Shown one piece after another: positions 16,696-25,284 of a DNA stretch of 64,000 bases. A program made the position numbers and the translations under genes. Location: positions 186,001 through 250,000 of the forward strand of contig DAIDHP010000001.1 of the NCBI GenBank assembly GCA_027459625.1, written 5' to 3'. This DNA is from Chthonomonadales bacterium. Its GTDB lineage: Bacteria > Armatimonadota > Chthonomonadetes > Chthonomonadales > CAJBBX01. Position 1 is the first letter of the stretch, and each line of letters starts with the position of its first letter. The notes under the pieces were generated by a model. The model was not told where the DNA came from. It was given only the letters and a program-made list of their open reading frames with translations, and did no database searches.

Positions 16696-17616
16696 ATGAA
16701 AAGTTATTTCATGATAGTTGTTTTAATTTGCGGCATCGTATGCGAGTATACCATTGCCAATAGCCAAACATACCCCGTGCTTAACAAAGCCTATCAAAAC
16801 ATTCGTTTGTCCGGCAAAGACAAGAACGGCGTTCCATTGTATAGCATGCAGGCTAATAATGCTGATATAACCAAGGTGTTAGCGGCTATTTTCAGTAAAT
16901 CGGGAGATCAGTTCCTTATCGATCAGGATGTAAGGGGAGCAATATCATTCTCGCTGAAAAAAATGCCGATTACGGAAATACTGCGCTTCGTCGAGATTGC
17001 CGCCAAACCTCCAATCCACGTTGAGCGGGGGGAAATTATTCATGTTACAAGGGAAATGTCGCTGCCAAGGACTACTTCTGAAGATACTGTTAGGGGAATC
17101 GGAAGTGCGCTTGGAGTCTACGGAGGGGCAAGGGAAAATCCATCCCACTCGATTCCCCTTGGCGCATCAAATCGGAACATGGTGAATTTGGTTGTTCCTC
17201 AAAGTCGTCCCATAACTCTTCAACAAGCCTTGCAAAAGATACAGGAACAGTCGAACATCCCTATTTCCATGTCAAACGAGATACCGAGAAACGTCCAATT
17301 CACCGGTCAAATCACAAACACGCCGGTGAACTTAGCGTTGGACGCAATCGCCAAAACTGCGGGATTAAAGGTCCTCCCCCTGCAAAATGGAGGGTTGTTG
17401 CTTACCTCCGGGAATAGCTTTCGCCTATTCATCGAAAAAGTTTTGATTGGGTCTTATCCTGATCATCCGTTGCTTTTTTGCACAAAATGCCATTATCCTC
17501 TCTCGCCCAATTGGGTCGTTTGTCCGAATTGCGGTCAGATAACGCCTCACGGCTATGAGTTATTGGAAAAAGCCAATGCAAAGAAACGTCAAGTGGGAGA
17601 TCAGCAGAATCGATAA
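16696..17616 (+). CDS. Exported STN-domain protein with C-terminal zinc ribbon
   Basis: Protein of 306 residues with a signal peptide (MKSYFMIVVLICGIVCEYTIANSQ). Two regions (about 52-118 and 172-238) look like secretin/TonB short N-terminal modules: the first reads ADITKVLAAIFSKSGDQFLIDQDVRGAISFSLKKMPITEILRFVEI, the second PITLQQALQKIQEQSNIPISMSNEIPRNVQFTGQITNTPVNLALDAIAKTAGLKV. The C-terminus has a C4 zinc ribbon: C262-x2-C265-x10-C276-x2-C279 (CTKCHYPLSPNWVVCPNCG). No secretin beta-barrel or TonB receptor barrel follows. It lies 66 bases after the anti-sigma gene on the same strand and probably belongs to that unit. It may be a sensor or adaptor of the envelope signal; this is inferred. 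Confidence 0.8.
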   Translation: MKSYFMIVVLICGIVCEYTIANSQTYPVLNKAYQNIRLSGKDKNGVPLYSMQANNADITKVLAAIFSKSGDQFLIDQDVRGAISFSLKKMPITEILRFVEIAAKPPIHVERGEIIHVTREMSLPRTTSEDTVRGIGSALGVYGGARENPSHSIPLGASNRNMVNLVVPQSRPITLQQALQKIQEQSNIPISMSNEIPRNVQFTGQITNTPVNLALDAIAKTAGLKVLPLQNGGLLLTSGNSFRLFIEKVLIGSYPDHPLLFCTKCHYPLSPNWVVCPNCGQITPHGYELLEKANAKKRQVGDQQNR

Positions 17617-17643
17617 GAGTGGGTGCGATGAATACATACCAAA

Positions 17644-17700
17644 GGGCTTGCTCTCTTCTTTGAAACCGAAGTAAACCACAGTAATAGAAGGAGCAAGCCC
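17644..17700. terminator. Hairpin between convergent genes
   Basis: GGGCTTGCTC (17644-17653) and GAGCAAGCCC (17691-17700) form a perfect 10-base stem, extendable inward by TTCT/AGAA, around a loop of about 37 bases. It lies between the convergent STN gene and PEP-CTERM gene. There is no strong T-run on either side, so it may be a weak two-way terminator or an mRNA-end stabiliser. Confidence 0.5.
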
Positions 17701-17720
17701 GGTAGTGAGATGGGATTTCC

Positions 17721-18245
17721 CTAATTCCGATGTTTACTTCTCAAAAACCATAAGCCGCTGAAACCCGAACATAGGAGCGTGCTTATAACTCCCGGTTCGG
17801 GAACATTGGTGCCCGGTTGTTTAGGTGATGGAGTAAACAAAGGGCTTGGATCATTCGGAGTTAAAACTGGAGTATTATCCCTGCTAGAGGAGCCGGATGG
17901 TGTCAACGTAGATCCGCCAGTAGGCGCATTATTGAACGACGCCCCGTTTCCGCCCCCGCCGGAAAAAGAAAACCCAAATATGGCGCTTAATCCCGCGCCA
18001 ATCAACAGTGAATCGAGTGTTTTGTTGTTACGATAGCTACTGTGTTGTCCTTGATCTGTTGTAAGGTAATTACCTCCCTGGTCATAAGATAGATTTGAGT
18101 AGTTTTGACTACCGCCCTGGTCCTTAATAATTGGGTACAGGGTGATTGCGGATGCCGGCAATACAAGCGACATGGCGCAAATGAGCACCACCCCTCTGAT
18201 AGCCATCCATCCTGTCCATCTTTTCTTTCCTTCATGCATTGACAT
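17721..18245 (-). CDS. PEP-CTERM sorting-tail protein
   Basis: Exported protein of 174 residues. The N-terminus MSMHEGKKRWTGWMAIRG plus a hydrophobic stretch ending LPASA is a signal peptide. The mature part is low-complexity, rich in Gln, Gly, Ser, Asn and Pro (KDQGGSQNYSNLSYDQGGNY). The C-terminus is a textbook PEP-CTERM: VPEPGVISTLLCSGFSGLWF followed by the basic RSKHRN, recognised by an exosortase/EpsH-type system usually tied to exopolysaccharide export. No enzyme domain is seen. The ATG at 18245 has AAGGAAG upstream; a start 13 codons earlier (18284) is less likely. No exosortase gene is in the window. Confidence 0.85.
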   Translation of the reverse strand: MSMHEGKKRWTGWMAIRGVVLICAMSLVLPASAITLYPIIKDQGGSQNYSNLSYDQGGNYLTTDQGQHSSYRNNKTLDSLLIGAGLSAIFGFSFSGGGGNGASFNNAPTGGSTLTPSGSSSRDNTPVLTPNDPSPLFTPSPKQPGTNVPEPGVISTLLCSGFSGLWFLRSKHRN

Positions 18246-18354
18246 GGCGTTACTTCCTTCCATTGATACATGCACAACAAACACTCAATATCTATTAATG
18301 CATATTGCATGCCAAAATAAAAGGAAAATGGCGTGATATGAAAAAAAAATTGGG

Positions 18355-21219
18355 CTATTTTATTTTTGTCTCATGCCAAAGACGTGATATATCATTCGGA
18401 TCTAACACATCATGCCACATTTCCACGTCGCCCACCCAACCTATATAAAGCGCCGGGGTATCCCCTTTGGGAGGATTACCGCCCCATGCCTCTCTGCCAA
18501 TGTACAGGGATTCGGTTGTATTGCTCACGGATTCCTTCACATCCTTCCGCCCCGCCTCCGCACCGTCCGCATATAAAACAACCCCTTCCCCATCTTTTAC
18601 TACCGCCACAATCTGGTGCCAAACATTGGGTTTTAAAGTTGTGTCGCACTGAAAGTTAAACGCCCAATTGCCATCGCCGTCCGTTGCCTCAAAGGTGGGA
18701 TGCCCGTCCGTCACACCAAGCACAAATGGTGTTTCCATACTCCCATATCGCTTGGAAAGCAAACCCCATCTCCCTTGAAGATCGCTTGATTTAAACCACA
18801 CGGAAATCGTAAAGGATTTAGGCATCAGGATGGGCGACCGTGACACAATAAGATAGGATTCACCATCCAATTTCACGCTGTGTCCGGCTGGCCCCTGGTC
18901 GGACAGCTTGCAGTCGCCCATGCACACGGCGTTAAAACCATTGCCAGTTTCATCGGGAAAGACATTGTCCGTCATATTGTCAAAGGTGATGTGAAGCAAC
19001 GGACCAGGTTTTGCCGCAAATCGTTCATACGCCTTTCTTAGAAGATAAGCCTCGGCGCCTTCGGAAGTGATATTTTGGGAGCAGTCGATAAAATGGTTGT
19101 CGTGAAGATAGACGCCCAAGGTGGATTTTGAAAGGAAAAGCCCCTCCTCGGCGTTTTTCACCGTGTTTTTCTCCGCCACCACCTCCTGTGTGTAGGGAAA
19201 TGTCACACTCTGCCCCGACGTATCCGTACCGCCGATTGTCAAATGTGCATTGTTATAAAGTACATTGCCTCTCATAACGCAGCATAATGTCAACGGGGCG
19301 TCCGGCGTAACGCCAGGGGGCAATGCCATAATGCCTAGGTGAGCCTCACCCATGGTGACGGACTGATCGTGCCCCCCGGCATAAGTATTGCCCTCAATGA
19401 TTTTATTGTCGAGCCATTGGTTATACCATGAGGGTTGAATTCCATCGTAATTCATGCCGAAGTTGTGGAACCCTCCGGTCCTTGCGGAAATGTTGCGGTA
19501 TGCGATATTTCCGATACTTGTGCCATACATCTGTATCGCTATTCCCGCATCCTCAAATCGGTTCTCGACGAACAGATAATTACGATGAAGCATAGTGATC
19601 GTGATTATGGAAGTGTTGTCAGGCGGAACAAGCCACGGGGAATCCACCGTCACATTGGAGCCATCATAAGAGGATATTCTCCTGTATTGCCCCTCCCCTT
19701 TGCCGCCAAGGATGAACAATCCGGTTCCCACCCAGTTTCGGTCATTCCAATTCGGATCGTTCTTCAAGTGAACCACCCTGCCATTCGAGCTATCAACGTA
19801 TCCGTAATAAGCCCCTCCGCCCGCATCGGTGGTAATCGCCTCACGATCCCAGCCAAACATGTTTTTAAATAAGTTTTTGGAGAAATAGATATCCTGGGAA
19901 TAACTTGTATCATAGCAGTTCGGCGAGCCACCGGTGGACATCAAACTGGCGCCAATAATATTGTTGCGTTCCATTAGCAGCCCGTCGGAACCGGTGAGGC
20001 AATACCATCCCCAACGACCGTTGTAAAAGGTGTTGTCATGCACCCAAGCGCCTGACGCCTGTTGCAGGTAAAGACTTCTTCCCCCGCCGTATATATCGCA
20101 TCCGGATATCTCTATGTCCTCTCCACCAAGGCGAAGCGAATCCGCACCTCCAGTGGAATACGTCATTGCTTCCTTGAATCTCTTTGCAACCTCTTCCTGA
20201 GTGATATGCCCTCTGTAAGGATCCATTCTCAGACGCACATTGATGATGTTAATATGCCCGCAAGTGGGTTTTCGCAAGTCCGAAACAATGCCGTGTTTCC
20301 AACTCATGCTGTAAAGTGTTAGATCCTTGATTTGAAAATGGTCGTATCCGCGAATCAGTTCCTCCGGAGGATTTTCCGTATCCGCCCAGCATAGAGCCGT
20401 CAGCACCTCTCCCGCGCCCTGAAGAGTAACGTTCCTCGGTATAACCAATCGTCCTGTTATCGCGTATCTGCCGCGAGGAAGATAGACAACTCCCCCGCCC
20501 GCATTGCCGGCCTTATCCAAGTTACGCTGTATTTCCATTGTGGTGTCCAAAGCTGACACAAATCCCGCCACTGACGGCACGACGTATTTTTTGGATGGAA
20601 AAACATAAGGTTTTACGATGGCAATGCCTGCCGGAGCGCTCCAATCCTTCAGATTTCCAACCCCCGAATGGACTTTCAGAACGTATTTGCCGGGTCTAAT
20701 GGAGGATGGAAGGTTTGCCGAAATTGAAAAGGGTTCAAATACGGAGGGATGAATTGTGTAGGAGCCACCATTTCCGATAATTCGAATTAGTGGCTTTTCA
20801 TTGCCAGTCATAAAACATTTACCCATAATCCGAAGTTCGCCGCCAGGCGAGGCGTATGTTCCCTGATCCCCTTGAGTCCACAGAATTTGAGGTCGGTTAA
20901 CAATGACACTTGCATCGCCGTTAGGTGTGCAAAGCGTCGCCTCATAGACGCCCGCTGGAAACGACCGGGGAATTTGGAATTTAACGCATCTCTCATCCTC
21001 TTGCACCGGTTTCAGCGAGGTAAAGCGCGTAGAGGTGTTCGAGGCGAGATTATTGGAATCGAGCGACACTTGAACTTTTTCGCACCCGATGAATCCTGTG
21101 CCGAAAACTATTACAGTATCCCCGGGGCCGACCGGATCCGAAGCCCAAAACACAACCGGTTTGGCGCCTGCATACAATCCCATGCATAGGAGCGATACTA
21201 TCATCCAAAAGGATCTCAT
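18355..21219 (-). CDS. Exported right-handed beta-helix protein with IPT-like and LamG domains
   Basis: Secreted protein of 954 residues. The signal peptide is MRSFWMIVSLLCMGLYAGA. An IPT/TIG-like beta domain follows (SDPVGPGDTVIVFGTGFIG), then a pectate-lyase-type right-handed beta-helix (about 220-750) that opens AGNAGGGVVYLPRGRYAITGRLVIPRNVTLQGAG and continues with turns such as DIEISGCDIYGGGRSLYLQQASGAWVHDNTFYNG. The last ~200 residues are a concanavalin-like LamG fold (LLHITFDN, KSFTISVWFKSSD, NVWHQIVAVVKDGEGVVLYADGAEAG). Such proteins bind or cut polysaccharides; no catalytic set can be named. The ATG at 21219 follows GGGGAGGT; the longer reading to 21291 is rejected. Confidence 0.85.
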   Translation of the reverse strand: MRSFWMIVSLLCMGLYAGAKPVVFWASDPVGPGDTVIVFGTGFIGCEKVQVSLDSNNLASNTSTRFTSLKPVQEDERCVKFQIPRSFPAGVYEATLCTPNGDASVIVNRPQILWTQGDQGTYASPGGELRIMGKCFMTGNEKPLIRIIGNGGSYTIHPSVFEPFSISANLPSSIRPGKYVLKVHSGVGNLKDWSAPAGIAIVKPYVFPSKKYVVPSVAGFVSALDTTMEIQRNLDKAGNAGGGVVYLPRGRYAITGRLVIPRNVTLQGAGEVLTALCWADTENPPEELIRGYDHFQIKDLTLYSMSWKHGIVSDLRKPTCGHINIINVRLRMDPYRGHITQEEVAKRFKEAMTYSTGGADSLRLGGEDIEISGCDIYGGGRSLYLQQASGAWVHDNTFYNGRWGWYCLTGSDGLLMERNNIIGASLMSTGGSPNCYDTSYSQDIYFSKNLFKNMFGWDREAITTDAGGGAYYGYVDSSNGRVVHLKNDPNWNDRNWVGTGLFILGGKGEGQYRRISSYDGSNVTVDSPWLVPPDNTSIITITMLHRNYLFVENRFEDAGIAIQMYGTSIGNIAYRNISARTGGFHNFGMNYDGIQPSWYNQWLDNKIIEGNTYAGGHDQSVTMGEAHLGIMALPPGVTPDAPLTLCCVMRGNVLYNNAHLTIGGTDTSGQSVTFPYTQEVVAEKNTVKNAEEGLFLSKSTLGVYLHDNHFIDCSQNITSEGAEAYLLRKAYERFAAKPGPLLHITFDNMTDNVFPDETGNGFNAVCMGDCKLSDQGPAGHSVKLDGESYLIVSRSPILMPKSFTISVWFKSSDLQGRWGLLSKRYGSMETPFVLGVTDGHPTFEATDGDGNWAFNFQCDTTLKPNVWHQIVAVVKDGEGVVLYADGAEAGRKDVKESVSNTTESLYIGREAWGGNPPKGDTPALYIGWVGDVEMWHDVLDPNDISRLWHETKIK

Positions 21220-21362
21220 GAAGACCTCCCCTGCCATCGGTGTAACGAGGTAATCGCCACAAACCTCTCGCATCGCGCTGAATATCTTCACTCATCGGAA
21301 TGATGGATAAGGAAGTGCGACCACCTCGTTCCATATTAATGACTCCCAAAGTAAGCTGATAA

Positions 21363-21770
21363 TCACAGTTCGTCGTTATGGAAAAACTCTATGATCTCCC
21401 CATTCGGACCTTTGCAAAATGCTATTCGAAACGTCAGCGGACGATCGCCGTTAATGGGCACATCCTTCGGCTCAGCGGTGATACGCGCCCCGGCGCTCAC
21501 TGCGTTTTTCAGTGCAGCGTCAACATCATCGGATCGCAGAGCCAGGTGCAAATACGCCCCCTCGGGAGAGTCAGGAGCGTCCTCGGACCCACCGGCGAAT
21601 AGCTCGATATAATTTCCATCCCCGAGGTCGAGAAGAGCCGTCTCCGAATCTCCCGAACCCCAACCGTATGCTCGTTTTAAACCAAGTCCCTTGGTGTAAA
21701 ACTCTATGCTTTTTGTAAAATTCTTAGCTTTAAGGGCTATATGATGAAAGCCCTTGACATTACCGGACAT
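21363..21770 (-). CDS. VOC (glyoxalase/bleomycin resistance) superfamily protein
   Basis: Small cytoplasmic metalloprotein of 135 residues made of two beta-alpha-beta-beta-beta modules. Likely metal ligands are visible in the conventional places: His in FHHIALKAKN, Glu in GNYIELFAGG, His in YLHLALRSDD and Glu in PNGEIIEFFHN. The overall layout (SIEFYTKGLGLKRAY, then KGPNGEIIEFF) is close to lactoylglutathione lyase-type members, but the superfamily includes isomerases, dioxygenases and resistance proteins, so the reaction is not assigned. AGGAGAGAGG before the ATG supports the start. Confidence 0.85.
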   Translation of the reverse strand: MSGNVKGFHHIALKAKNFTKSIEFYTKGLGLKRAYGWGSGDSETALLDLGDGNYIELFAGGSEDAPDSPEGAYLHLALRSDDVDAALKNAVSAGARITAEPKDVPINGDRPLTFRIAFCKGPNGEIIEFFHNDEL

Positions 21771-22182
21771 TATCCCTCTCTCCTTTTGGCGAATGCAAGT
21801 TGACGTCCTAATGGGAATTTCGTAATATCTATCAGAAGCAAAAAATGATCATGTCAAGCCCCGATAATTGATGCACATGAATTGGATTGATTGGAAATGC
21901 GCGAATGATTGCATCCCTTGTCCATCACCATTGAGGTAGTTCCGCACCCGCCTGTAATTTATTTGAATACTTTCCTTCTTTTTGCATCGCTTGATATGGA
22001 AACTCTTTAACACAAACAAGTAGGTTACTCTATTTTGGCAGTTATCCCTCGGTAAATCCAATATCAAACCTCGTTTCCAACAAAATAGCCCAAAACTTGC
22101 AGGGGAACATTATTTTCAAAAACCTGCGTAACAAATACAGAAAGCAAGAAAGTGTGGGAGTCCATACACAGGAGGTTAAGAG
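21771..22182. other. Gene-free divergent region between VOC gene and htrA
   Basis: No supportable gene in 412 bases. A perfect TTGACA occurs on the minus strand upstream of the VOC gene but lacks a good -10 box. On the htrA side a 5-base inverted repeat GCAGG/CCTGC (about 22109-22127) brackets an AT-rich segment, and GGAGG before the htrA ATG is clear. Short open frames on the minus strand here have no coding character. Confidence 0.35.
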
Positions 22183-23679
22183 ATGATGAAAAACGTGATA
22201 TCAAGGCGAAACACAATGATGGGCGTATTCGCCATGATGTTGATCGGAGCATTGGCATTTTTCGCGGTGGGTGCGATTCGAAATGTCTCCGTTGCGGAGA
22301 AATCGCACATTCCACCACCCATCCCGGAAAGCAAAATCGCAGGATTGGAGAGTTTACAAAACGGATTCACAGCCATCGCACAGAGGATTGAACCCTCCGT
22401 AGTGATGATTAAGGTTGAGAAAAAGGTGCAAGCGGTTGATGAGTCACCTGGTATCAACAATATGTTCCCGAATTTCCCTGACTTTGGGTTCCCGGGTTTC
22501 CAACAGACACCTCAAACCTATCTACAACAAGCGGCCGGTAGCGGCGTGGTGATACGTTCCGACGGTTGGATACTGACGAATGATCACGTTGTTAGCAACG
22601 CGGCGAAGGTTACCGTCTATTTCCAGGATGGCCGTCAATTGGAAGGGACCGTTAGAAGGGATTTCCGAAGTGACATTGCGGTTATCCACGTGAACGCCGA
22701 TGACCTTACGCCTGCGGAATTTGCGAATTCAGATAAGCTCAAAGTCGGACAATGGGCTGCGGCTTTTGGGGCGCCATATGAATTATCAAACACCATGACT
22801 CTTGGAATTGTTAGCGCTTTGCATCGGCAAACAGCAATTCAGGAAGGACCGGTGGGTAGATTCTATCCCAGTTTGATTCAAACGGACGCCGCCATCAATC
22901 CCGGAAACTCCGGCGGACCATTGGTGGACGTTCATGGCAGAGTGATAGGGATTGATGTTGCGATTAATTCACCCAATGGGGGAAGCGTAGGCATTGGGTT
23001 CGCCATTCCATCCAATCGCGCCATAGGCATAGCCAATGATCTCATTAACAATGGGAAGGTGGTTCGCGGTTATCTTGGAGTAGCCCCCGTCGCTCTCACC
23101 CCGCTGCAACGCCAACAATACGGCGTCTCCGAGGGCGGGGCTTTGATCGAACAGGTTTCCGATAACACTCCAGCGTCCAGAGCCGGTTTGCAGGTCGAGG
23201 ATGTGGTGCTTAAGATAGACGGCAAACCGGTAAAAAACGATGTGTCCTTGAGGGATATGATTGCAAACACACCTCCCGGAACTCGAATATCCCTGCTTGT
23301 TCGAAGGAACGGTAAGGATATCATGCTTTACGCCACTCTAGGCAAGCTTCCGGAGGAACTATCAACAGGGGAACCCGTTGCATCTTCCAACCCGAGTAAA
23401 TTAGGATTGAAAGTGGAAACGATTACACCCCAAATTGCCCAATCGTACAATCTCTCCAATATCACATCCGGAGTGGTTGTGACGGCAGTTCAATCGGGAA
23501 GCCCGGCGGATCAGATCGGCATACAGCCCGGAGATGTCATCACTCGAATCAATCAGGATTACATCCACAACATATCGCAGTATGACGCTGCCGTTTCAAA
23601 TCTGAAGAGCGGACAAAATGTGACGTTGGTGGTAAAGAGAGCCGACATGACAATGATGGTAACAACGCAGTTACCTTGA
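22183..23679 (+). CDS. Envelope serine protease of the HtrA/Deg family
   Basis: Membrane-anchored or periplasmic quality-control protease of 498 residues. An N-terminal hydrophobic segment (about 11-32, MMGVFAMMLIGALAFFAVGA) anchors or exports it. The trypsin-like triad is complete: H135 in LTNDHVV, D164 in FRSDIAVIHV and S243 in NPGNSGGPLVD. Two PDZ domains follow (about 285-375 with RGYLGVAPVAL, and 395-495 with SKLGLKVETITPQIAQ), which bind substrate tails. The histidine motif reads TNDHVV where TNAHVV or TNNHVV is commoner. GGAGGTTAAGAG precedes the ATG, and a strong terminator follows at 23700-23726, so it is transcribed alone. Confidence 0.95.
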   Translation: MMKNVISRRNTMMGVFAMMLIGALAFFAVGAIRNVSVAEKSHIPPPIPESKIAGLESLQNGFTAIAQRIEPSVVMIKVEKKVQAVDESPGINNMFPNFPDFGFPGFQQTPQTYLQQAAGSGVVIRSDGWILTNDHVVSNAAKVTVYFQDGRQLEGTVRRDFRSDIAVIHVNADDLTPAEFANSDKLKVGQWAAAFGAPYELSNTMTLGIVSALHRQTAIQEGPVGRFYPSLIQTDAAINPGNSGGPLVDVHGRVIGIDVAINSPNGGSVGIGFAIPSNRAIGIANDLINNGKVVRGYLGVAPVALTPLQRQQYGVSEGGALIEQVSDNTPASRAGLQVEDVVLKIDGKPVKNDVSLRDMIANTPPGTRISLLVRRNGKDIMLYATLGKLPEELSTGEPVASSNPSKLGLKVETITPQIAQSYNLSNITSGVVVTAVQSGSPADQIGIQPGDVITRINQDYIHNISQYDAAVSNLKSGQNVTLVVKRADMTMMVTTQLP

Positions 23680-23699
23680 TCGTGTATCGGTGACGCTGA

Positions 23700-23726
23700 G
23701 GGGCTCTGTGATGGAGCCCCTTTTTT
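23700..23726 (+). terminator. Rho-independent terminator of the htrA-type gene
   Basis: A perfect 7-base stem GGGGCTC (23700-23706) and GAGCCCC (23714-23720) with a 7-base loop is followed at once by six T residues (23721-23726). It starts 21 bases after the stop codon. Confidence 0.92.
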
Positions 23727-23987
23727 ATGCGCCTCAAGTAATGAGTTCTTGCATGCCTGCAACACCATTGAAAGTCCCGTAAAAATACAGTGCATATTAT
23801 TCCCGAACATACCGAAAATTGGGATGACATGATTAAGAATCGCTCATGGTAACAAGAAACCAAGGACATAGGTTTTGGAAAGAAAGTACCGATAATGTGG
23901 ATCGGACATGCACTCTTTGGCATTGCTTGGAGGTCACAATCGGATGGAAGAGAAGATTGCCTGAATCCACGATAGGAGGAAACATAA

Positions 23988-24335
23988 ATGGATTCATTAG
24001 AGGTGTTGGAGGATAGGAGAGAGGCGTTAAGGCAACCAAGCCAGGAATTGGAACTCGAAGTAACGTTTGAAAACGGTTTCATTGGCTGCGCTACTTTGAG
24101 GGATTTAAGCCGCACAGGTGTTCGGTTTAGAATGTCAAAATGGCTGAATATACACAGTTTCGTCACATTGCGTCCGCCTGCAGGTTCGGGATTGGACGCA
24201 TGTGAAGTTGAAATCATGCGCGGCTATGAGGTTGACGATGGAGGAGAGAAAGAGTATGAATTTGGCGCACGGTTCAAGGAACTAACAGGGTCTAATCGGC
24301 ACCAGTGGTTCCTCTCACTTCGAAAAGCCGCCTGA
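23988..24335 (+). CDS. PilZ-domain protein
   Basis: Stand-alone PilZ domain of 115 residues, the c-di-GMP-binding fold. Both signature parts are present: R11-x3-R15 in DRREALRQ and the D/N-x-S-x-x-G motif as D39-L-S-R-T-G44 in LRDLSRTGVRF. The C-terminal beta strands include EYEFGARFKEL. It has no membrane segment or partner domain, so it would act as a small c-di-GMP-responsive adaptor; flagellar or surface targets are possible given other c-di-GMP elements in the window. It has its own ribosome site (ATAGGAGGAAACATAA then ATG) and a terminator directly after it. Confidence 0.85.
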   Translation: MDSLEVLEDRREALRQPSQELELEVTFENGFIGCATLRDLSRTGVRFRMSKWLNIHSFVTLRPPAGSGLDACEVEIMRGYEVDDGGEKEYEFGARFKELTGSNRHQWFLSLRKAA

Positions 24336-24352
24336 TACCATACTATTTCTGC

Positions 24353-24383
24353 AAAAAAACCGCCGGCAACAATGCTGCCGGCG
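24353..24383. terminator. Two-way terminator between pilZ-type gene and ftsY
   Basis: The stem CGCCGGCA (24361-24368) and TGCCGGCG (24376-24383) surrounds a 7-base loop. On the minus strand it is followed by seven T residues (complement of 24353-24359), making a very strong ftsY terminator only a few bases after the ftsY stop. On the plus strand TGTTTTA follows, giving a weaker terminator for the PilZ gene. Confidence 0.92.
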
Positions 24384-24387
24384 TGTT

Positions 24388-25284
24388 TTAACCTTCCAGT
24401 AACGCCGCCACGAATTCCTCGGGATCGAAATCCTCAAGGTCGTCCAGCTTCTCACCTGTCCCAATAAATTTTATGGGTAGTTTCATTTCATCCACGATGG
24501 TGATGACAATACCTCCACGAGCGGTACCGTCAAGTTTTGCGAGAATCATTCCGGTCAGAGGTGTCGCTTTTACAAATTCCCTTGCTTGACTGATAGCGTT
24601 TTGCCCGGTAGTCGCATCCAGCACGAGCAATATTTCGTCCGCAGGTCTTCCCAGTTCACGCTCCAGTGTGCGGTTGATTTTACGCAACTCCTCCATCAAG
24701 TTATTTTTGGTATGCAATCTTCCCGCCGTATCGGCGATAACCACATCCGTATTCCTGGCTCGCGCGGCCTTTAACGCATCAAAAATAACCGCTGAGGGAT
24801 CGCTCCCCTCCCGATGACGGATTACATCCAAGCCCAAACGATCCCCCCATATCTGCAACTGTTCAATAGCCCCCGCTCTGAATGTATCCCCCGCTGCAAG
24901 GAGAGATTTTCTTCCTTCCTTCTTGAATCTGTTCGCCATCTTGGCTATCGATGTCGTCTTCCCCACCCCGTTCACTCCGACTATAAGAATGACCGTCGGC
25001 GGATTTTCGGAAAAATGAATGCCTCCCTCGGGCATTTCAGTGCTACGAAACACATTGGAAAGGCTTTCTTTCAGCCTATTCTTCACATCCTCCGCATCTT
25101 TCAAGCGATTTTCCCTGACCGAAGTCCGCAAATCATCCAAAACTGCAAGAGTGGTGTGGATGTTCACATCCGATTGAAGCAACGCGGCCTCAAGATCATC
25201 GAAAAGATCCTCATCAATTCTGCCTCTTCCGGTGATAACCGAATCAACCTTCTGAAAAATGCTTTTTATTATCCCAAATCGCAC
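24388..25284 (-). CDS. ftsY: Signal recognition particle receptor FtsY
   Basis: GTPase that docks the SRP-ribosome complex at the inner membrane. The N domain covers residues 1-85; the G domain has G1 GVNGVGKT (103-110), DTFRAGAIEQL, DTAGRLHTKNNLMEEL and LAKLDGTARGG, where the commoner form is TKLDGTAKGG. The C-terminus KFIGTGEKLDDLEDFDPEEFV is typical. At 298 residues it lacks the long acidic A domain of E. coli FtsY, like many other bacteria. A TATAAT lies on the minus strand at 25337-25342, about 55 bases upstream of the ATG, a plausible -10 box. It is not followed by ffh here. Confidence 0.96.
   Translation of the reverse strand: MRFGIIKSIFQKVDSVITGRGRIDEDLFDDLEAALLQSDVNIHTTLAVLDDLRTSVRENRLKDAEDVKNRLKESLSNVFRSTEMPEGGIHFSENPPTVILIVGVNGVGKTTSIAKMANRFKKEGRKSLLAAGDTFRAGAIEQLQIWGDRLGLDVIRHREGSDPSAVIFDALKAARARNTDVVIADTAGRLHTKNNLMEELRKINRTLERELGRPADEILLVLDATTGQNAISQAREFVKATPLTGMILAKLDGTARGGIVITIVDEMKLPIKFIGTGEKLDDLEDFDPEEFVAALLEG

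Noticed and set aside
23549-24217. Long open frame (222 codons) on the minus strand over the PilZ gene and the htrA end
   Set aside because: It crosses a strong terminator and two convincing plus-strand genes, has a Cys/Ser/His-rich composition and no recognisable domain.
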